Source: Zhengitettix transpicula
Taxonomy: Eukaryota > Arthropoda > Insecta > Orthoptera > Tetrigidae
Assembly: GCA_037074705.1 (NCBI GenBank)
Contig: CM073592.1
Coordinates: forward strand, 54,110,129-54,174,128
Length of the DNA stretch: 64,000 nucleotides
Direction: 5' to 3'
The position numbers were made by a program, and so were the translations under genes. Each line of letters starts with the position of its first letter. Within the stretch, counting starts at the first letter, position 1. This document shows, piece by piece, positions 57,847-64,000 of this stretch. The notes below the pieces were generated by a model that searched no databases, was not told where the DNA came from, and worked only from the letters and a program-made list of their open reading frames with translations.

Positions 57847-58062
57847 GCCACTCTAACTCTAGTGAGTGGAGCTTAATGAAATCACTGATAAACGGAATTT
57901 AAGGGAGAGCAGGTCTAACTCCCGGTGACCGTACAAGTTATTAACTTGGTCATTACCTGACTGAATTACTACTCAGCTCCCCTTATTAACTACTGCACTT
58001 TGTATTAATGATTCCCTGCTGGACATGGAAATTTCTACGCCACATCAAGTACCAATGATAAA

Positions 58063-58081
58063 ATGCAAATCAGTTAAGTGG
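58063..58081 (+). promoter_or_regulatory. Octamer and NK-2-type site pair
   Basis: ATGCAAAT (POU octamer consensus) at 58063-58070 is followed three bases later by TTAAGTGG (NK-2 homeodomain consensus) at 58074-58081. The pair sits in a GC-richer non-coding block. The motifs are known; function here is inference. Confidence 0.25.
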
Positions 58082-58414
58082 CATGGCGGAAGTTTCGCTA
58101 AAATATGCCATATAGGTGACATTACTTCTCATTTCAGATCTATTGATCAATAACAGGAGCAGAAAGATCAGGACTACACCAGATGTGAATATTGAAGGAA
58201 TATTTTCCTGGAATTCCAGATACGCTATGTCACGTAAGATTCGGTTGTTAACTATTTAATCCCACCAAGCAGTCTTCAACAATATCGTGAAATGATATGA
58301 ATACTGTAGCTCTAAATCCACCATCTTGACGATCCTCTTTGAATCGTCATGTTTAAAAATCAAGTATGCAACATATTGATTTGAAATTAATTTTGTGTTT
58401 AACTTGTAAAAAAG

Positions 58415-58424
58415 AGTTTTTCAT
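58415..58424. repeat. Target-site duplication, left
   Basis: AGTTTTTCAT, identical to 58888-58897, flanks copy M on its tail side. Confidence 0.75.
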
Positions 58425-58887
58425 TTTTTTTGTATGTGTAGACAGGCTATGTATAGGGTAATCCACATATGGGGGATGCGGGGGGGTAGAGGAAGATAGC
58501 CAAGGGTTAACTAGGGCCCCCGGGCTATGGTTTAAGGATCCTACCCGGCAATTCGCCTAAAAGTTATGCAGGGAAAACCCTAGAAAAACCTCCATCAGGT
58601 AGGTCGGGCATTTGGTACTTGTCCCACGCCCTTCCGATGGCGGGAGAGGGGTTTGCTGTGGGGTCGCAGCTTACCCCTCGCCAAACTTTGGCCAGTTTAG
58701 GAGGCAGCTGGCCGACTATTCCGGTAGGAATAGCGGGCAACTCTTACCGTATTCCCAAGGTCTGCGACCCCGGAAACATACACCTCTCAAAACAGACCGA
58801 GGTGCTCGGCATGTGGGAATCTTAGTTCAAAAAACCAGAGAGTTGTGAAGGCATCCCCAAAGGTAGCCCCCGCCAGAGCTCTCTGGA
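58425..58887 (-). mobile_element. SINE-like family, copy M with intact TSD
   Basis: On the minus strand it begins CCAGAGAGCTCTGGCGGGGG and ends CCTATACATAGCCTGTCTAC, then ACATAC and an A run, before the duplicated AGTTTTTCAT. An internal part near GGGGAGTTGCC is missing. The matching 10-bp duplications and A tail show insertion by target-primed reverse transcription, hence LINE-dependent mobility. It fixes one 5' end of the family at CCAGAGAGCTC, shorter than copies C and F. It belongs to the CCTATACATAG subfamily. Confidence 0.9.
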
Positions 58888-58897
58888 AGTTTTTCAT
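58888..58897. repeat. Target-site duplication, right
   Basis: AGTTTTTCAT directly after the element 5' end, a perfect match to 58415-58424. Confidence 0.75.
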
Positions 58898-61800
58898 AAA
58901 TCTTCTACACCGTAAGTTCTCCGGATTACTATTCTCAATTTCAAGAAATTAAACGTTTATTTGTTTGTTTATTTCGCTTTAGATCTTATCTTCCTGTGTC
59001 ATAAAGGTTGATCAATTTATTTCTCTTTTCTGATTAATTCTACAACACTTATCATCTTTTTTTCCCCTCTCCGTCACTCTGTGCTTACAGAATGACGATG
59101 TTAATTTATTTCCCTATTTTTCATAGCTCAGGAAAAAAAAGTTATTTAAGTAAACATAATAAGCAGTACTTTCACTCATTAAATGCAAACAGTTATTCCG
59201 TTACCAATTTCAATAAACAACATAATTCAGGACGAGCATGAACCAAATTTACACACATTAATTCATTGCAATATTACGTTCTAAATAAAATACGAAAAAA
59301 AATATTGACACTTATATTAGTAGCGCAAAAATGTTAAAATGTAAAATATTAATGTGGATACAGTGGTGGCCTATGTTTTACAAACCGACGATTATCTTCA
59401 TATGAAACAGGTATTGCTACAACAATATTGACCAATGAGTTATTTGAACATATTTAAATGCAGATGATGCACAATTACCCAATAGTTCACGAAATATTGT
59501 AATTTTTAGTGAAATTAATGTCTGACACCGTGACTTACGATCACATCTTACGTGTGTTACTTTCAACCTGCATTCTAATTATTGAATTAGAGCGCGATTT
59601 TTATTACACTACTATGCATATAAAATAGAATAAAACTGAATGGACTCGTTTGATCTTTGGCGAAATATCGTGGCTAAAGCGTTTATGTCCTTGCGTTACT
59701 GACACGTTTGGCCTTTATATTACGGATAAGTAAAAAATGACATATGTTTTATGTTACCAAAATTAGTGTTGCTGTCTTGGAAGAAAGAATATTTGCTGTT
59801 CGTAATTACGCGAAAATATAAAAGCTGTTCTCGTACGTCGGTGGATCAACATTTTTATACTGTGTTTGCACGAATGGGTCGGGTCACATTCCTTCACATT
59901 CTAGTCGTTAAACATAGTGTCTGGAGAAAATTCTCAGAGCAGGCTCCTCTGCTTGTTCGGGTAATTGCGTTTTAGATTACTCAGGAGACAGGCGGACGGG
60001 AGCGGCACAGACCTCCTTTGTGATCGGATTGCAAAGTCTGTCCATTAAAAATGGCAAAAGTCCATTTGTTTGCCTAATATAGTATGAATGTATTGTTCGC
60101 TATTTAATATCGTGTAACCTTTAATAAACATATTTATTAAGTCAACGGTTTCTTCGTCATTGTGTTGTAGGAGATGCATAACAAATGTTTGAGTGAGAAA
60201 ATAGTGAGTATATGGTTAAGTGATGGGAGAGCTCGAGACAATTATTAGCGAAATAATAGTTACTAGAATTCAATTAGCACTTGGACACCCCTTTATCTGC
60301 GGATATTTTGCCCCACTCTGTTCCTGCATTCCTAGCTGCACAGAGAAAATTACTCCACCAGCCCTAAATTGCCTGTAGTTCACAGCCGACTCAGTGAAGT
60401 AATAAACATTGAAATTTTATTACATCAAAACCACATATAGTTGGAACTATGAGTCATTAAAAGTAAAAATTAAATTGTCGTATAACTTTGTGTTAATAAT
60501 ATGTTAAAAATCAATCAAGTAAATCTTTAAAATAAAATTAAAGCTCCTGAAACTTTTTTAAAGTAATCAATCCTCATTTAGCCAAAATGCCTTATCTTCA
60601 ATTAAAACAGTTATCCATGTAATAACACGTTTTCACACCTAATTTTCCCACATAATTAAAGCTGATAAATCGAGATTATGAAGGAAATTGATATTTTTTA
60701 GATATCATAGTTTTAATTGTGTTAAACATACTTAAAATTATATTATTTAATAATTCGTTTAACAAAAAGTGTAATCTGCTTAGATTAGATGACTTATAAT
60801 AATACATTCTAGATTCCAAGACAATATTTTCTAATGTCTCTTTATCATAATTCTTGTGAGATGAAATATTCCGTCTTACACCCGATTGTCAAAGAGACAG
60901 ACTTCAACGCAACAGAACGATCGAATTTTTAATTAGAAAAATTTTCGTGCTGCAAACATTCATTTTGATATTATTTATGTTTTATCTTTATTCATATATA
61001 TTCTATTGATTCAAATCACTATGATGTATTATAAATTCAAAAGTACTGTATATGTACATATGTTTTCATAATGCTTCAGTAAGCTCTCACCTAGATGTAT
61101 TTAAAGATCATCTAATTACCGTACAATTCTAATGGAATATAAATAGTGTATTAGATGGTCTGTCTCGCAGCATGAGAAGAGACATTATAAATGAGAGATC
61201 AACTAAAAATCGGCGGCATTTTATAGACAACTAATTAAGTTACTAAATGAAATGAAGATGAACTTTCGGAAAACCACATCTGGCTGACAAAGCATAATAA
61301 ACTAAATTCCGACGCCCTCCCGAATAGTTTATGAAGTTAAAATTTGGTTATGAACCTCACCAACAGATAATGTTCTCTGTATAGGCTCTAATATATTATT
61401 GGAGGACGTTGCCGAATGTTCCAATGAGATAGACGGGAAAGTTTAAGTATATGTGCAAGGTTTTTTATTTTCCGAAAGAAAATAGTGTTTGTATTGAAAA
61501 CAATTGAGGATCGTTATTGAGTGATAAAATTTTCTGGGTAATATCCGGATTTAAAACACGTATAGTATGGTTCATTCCAAATTATCTTTATTTTATACTG
61601 ACTAAATTCATAGATATCGGTATATTATATTTTTCGAACTAGTGGTAAGGTTGACTGGCAAAACGAACGGTATTGATCTCCTCAAAGCCAGGGTTTTCTC
61701 TGCAGTCGGAAAATCGCGAGCAAATGCTTTATTGTGAAGACGCGAAGCAGAACTGTTAGTTAATTACTGGTGAAGGCAAGCTGACCGCATCGGGAAAGGA

Positions 61801-62262
61801 AATGAGCTTCCCCGGAACAGCTAATAGCTGTCGCCAGTGGCAACAAGCTCAAGAGAACGATGTTGCTTCAAAATCACCATCACCAATATTCCTTCTAACT
61901 CAAGTAAATTTCTGTCTGCTGATTGCTGATTTAATATCAAGAAGATTAAATATTGTACTAAACCTCAGCAAAAATTAAGTTTTACGGTTTTCAAAAAAAA
62001 CTCAGTATACACGGCAAGCAAGGATTTTATCAATGTGTCAATTCAACTTTCCATGTAAAATTAATATATTTACACTGAAACTCAGAGTGGTGCAAATTTA
62101 TCACTTTGGATTTTTTCTGTTATACAGCAAGTCATATAATTTTCATCTAATAACAGACGTTAAGTATTACTCGTAATTTTCTGCTATAAATTTGGATCGA
62201 TACTCACTCGAAAGCGGTGGATCATTTATAAATGTATAACTGAAACTTAACGGATTTTTTTA
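58898..62262. other. AT-rich DNA without recognised genes
   Basis: GACACGTTTGGCCTT at about 59700 is shared with the 23.5/24.3 kb duplication, perhaps a third decayed piece. A GC-richer patch at 61690-61860 contains the near-palindrome ACAGCTAATAGCTGT. No gene recognised. Confidence 0.4.
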
Positions 62263-62460
62263 ATAAAACCATCATCACGATAATTTTATACATAATAACA
62301 AAGTTTCGGTCCTTTGTTTTGAACTTCATCAGATGTAGTAAAACACAAACATATATTGCTAAAAATGATTTATTTCTAGTAAATTATAATATTTTTTGTT
62401 TCCTCAACGCCTGAAGATGTTACAAAAAAAGGAACTAAACCATGTATGATTTTATAATAA
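62263..62460. repeat. Foldback repeat with two hammerhead-like cores (copy 7)
   Basis: The arms 62263-62332 and 62411-62460 pair imperfectly (AATAAAACCATCAT / ATGATTTTATAA). On the minus strand (62332 to 62303) it reads CTGATGA, GTTC, AAAACAAA, GGAC, then CGAAAC: both boxes exact and a 4-bp stem II with one wobble. On the plus strand (62411-62440) it reads CTGAAGA, GTT, an A-rich loop, GGAAC, then TAAAC, so the G of GAAA is lost. This copy carries the best complete core on its minus strand. Confidence 0.6.
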
Positions 62461-64000
62461 ATTGTGTCTGACGTGTCAGCCACTTTATTTATTAATTTAA
62501 CTATTTAAATCATTTAATATAACTATTAAATAAATGCGCTCCTTTTCTATATGTAAGCTGTTCTGAGTGTTTGATGATAATAAAAAATTTAAAACATTTC
62601 ATTGGTCGTAAATAATAACCATTTACGGACGAAAATGTTTTATAATTTCATACCTATTAAATGGAGAATGAACATAAAAAATTAAAATTATCATTGCATG
62701 GTCGCCTGGGAGCTATACTTTATTCGTCTTTCTGTAAACATTAGGTCAATGTGCATCAAAGGCGTAAAGCATTTGGTAGTATTTTAATATTTCCCTTTTT
62801 TTTACGATAATTCCTATCACTGGAGGATTATAATATCACTGTCTGCGATATGATGTGTTTTTCTATTTTACGGAATGCAAGTAATGACTTATGAGAACCA
62901 CCTAAATCAATTTAATAAATTTATGATTTCATTTACTTGTGGCAAACGAAAATTGTTTAAGTGTATAAGGTTTTTTTTAAAACCCTCAACCTACCAAAAG
63001 CTCTCATAAATAATTATTTCATATTTTTCGTTTCGTAAAGATTAATACATCTATTATAACGTTTATTATACGTTTTTATTTTTATACCTTATAAATAAAA
63101 TATAACGGAAAAGTTATTTAATAATACTTTAAATAAGTCTGTTTCTTAAATTTATATCCTACGTGGAAAAATTAATTCTTAACACATCAGTTACTTTCTT
63201 CACTGCAATATTCCGCGACGTACTACTTATTTAAATTGCAATGCCGTGAAATTTCAACCAATTATTTCTCATATTATCCTCGTTGACGCACATCAGTCTG
63301 ATGAAATATGAAATTCATGTATGCAATACGAGCATGTGTCTCAACATCCTTGTTTGTTCAACGTGCTTGTGTTATTTCTGAGGCCGTTTTCCAAGTCCGC
63401 AAAACAACAATTGATATTGATAGAGGCTGTGCATCATCATGAAACACATTTTGGTGATTAGCCTCCAACTGTTTTATTCTCTAATAATCAATTAATTTGT
63501 TTCTTGATATCAACCTTACGGTACATACAATTGTATATCAAATGAAACGACCCATTTATCGTTAGTACTTTAAATAAATATTTCGCCGTTGAGTTGGAAA
63601 GAATATTGTTACAATTCAAGTTCAATATGCCGAGGAATACAGAGTAAAAAGAAATATGAAATATGCATGACTCAGGCGGCGGAACTGACCTTATATTTTC
63701 GCGGTGTAACTGGTCTCCTGTTATAAACAGAGAAAATGACAATTCACTGAAATGGAAACGAAATTTCGTTCCAGTTAGGGAAACATGGGATTGCAGAGAA
63801 CAAACAGGCTCCCTAAAACAATGGGGTTGGGGAAAATATGTAACAAAGGTTTCGCAATCAAGCATCTTTTAAGGTAAACAACCTCCAAAAAAATGTAACT
63901 AGTAATATTTTTAGAACCAATAAACTTACTTTATATTTAAATCGACAATAGTATTTAACAAAATAAACATTGGACTTATCTTTAAAATAATTTAATTCTT
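62461..64000. other. AT-rich DNA, unassigned frames at the end
   Basis: A 125-codon minus frame (63488-63865) and a 69-codon plus frame (63663-63872) overlap. The minus frame is the longest in the window but shows no domain; Phe, Ser, Ile and Asn dominate as in chance translation. Confidence 0.4.

Larger units (their letters stand above)
56826..58414. other. Spacer, possible regulatory block at 57.8-58.2 kb
   Basis: AT-rich to about 57770. From 57780 to 58250 it is GC-richer and non-repetitive, with the heat-shock element and the octamer/NK-2-type sites listed separately. No protein recognised. Confidence 0.4.

Noticed and set aside
63488..63865. 125-codon minus-strand frame, the longest in the window
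   Set aside because: No recognisable domain, composition typical of translated AT-rich DNA, and an overlapping plus-strand frame. Not called a gene.
1..64000. CRISPR arrays, operons, rRNA and intact tRNA genes
   Set aside because: No regularly spaced short repeats, no gene clusters, and no sequence folding as an intact tRNA or matching rRNA was seen. The sequence is eukaryotic.

Overview
This window looks like AT-rich, gene-poor nuclear DNA from an animal, most likely an insect. The grounds are decayed mariner transposases, a Helitron with arthropod-type ends, a non-LTR retrotransposon remnant, a multi-copy SINE-like family, TA microsatellites and no prokaryotic gene organisation. I cannot name the species. 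I found no host protein-coding gene, rRNA or intact tRNA that I could defend. The longest open frame is only about 125 codons, which is ordinary for sequence of this composition. The window is best read as intergenic or large-intron DNA whose recognisable content is repeats plus a few compact higher-GC blocks.

Layout. 1-6 kb: AT-rich DNA with one foldback repeat (1.3 kb). 6-8.1 kb: a second foldback repeat, then two head-to-tail Helitron copies. 9-11.4 kb: a SINE-like copy, a higher-GC block with a homeodomain-type dyad, and another foldback. 13.4-14.7 kb: a large inverted repeat with a small MITE inserted in one arm. 15-22.6 kb: several SINE-like copies and a tRNA-like relic. 23.5-24.9 kb: a direct duplication, then a LINE 3' end. 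26-27 kb: a CpG-containing block with a strong splice-donor match and two TA tracts. 30-33.2 kb: two foldbacks, a SINE-like copy, an E-box palindrome and a mariner relic. 36.5-37.4 kb: a second mariner relic on the other strand. 38.5-41.3 kb: a short duplication, a perfect 35-bp-arm palindrome, a long SINE-like copy and a hairpin. 45.0-45.1 kb: a compact multi-hairpin sequence. 46.5-46.9 kb: the largest foldback. 50-59 kb: more SINE-like copies (one with a perfect 10-bp target-site duplication), a short TIR element, a TATA-like motif and a perfect four-unit heat-shock element. 62.3 kb: another foldback.

The most interesting signal is a group of six dispersed foldback repeats (about 1.3, 6.1, 11.2, 32.2, 46.5 and 62.3 kb), plus a related repeat at 30.0 kb and an isolated motif at 53.5 kb. 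At the inner ends of their arms they carry the two boxes of the hammerhead ribozyme core (CTGANGA and GAAAC) separated by a short pairing segment that fits stem II, usually as an inverted pair. Hammerheads are known from Penelope-like retroelements, so these may be remnants of such elements or a palindromic non-autonomous derivative. Stem III and the cleavage site could not be fixed by eye.

The second main result is a SINE-like family of about 500 bp with thirteen recognised copies or fragments. It has two 3'-end subfamilies, a hairpin at the 5' end of the longest copies, and evidence of target-primed insertion.
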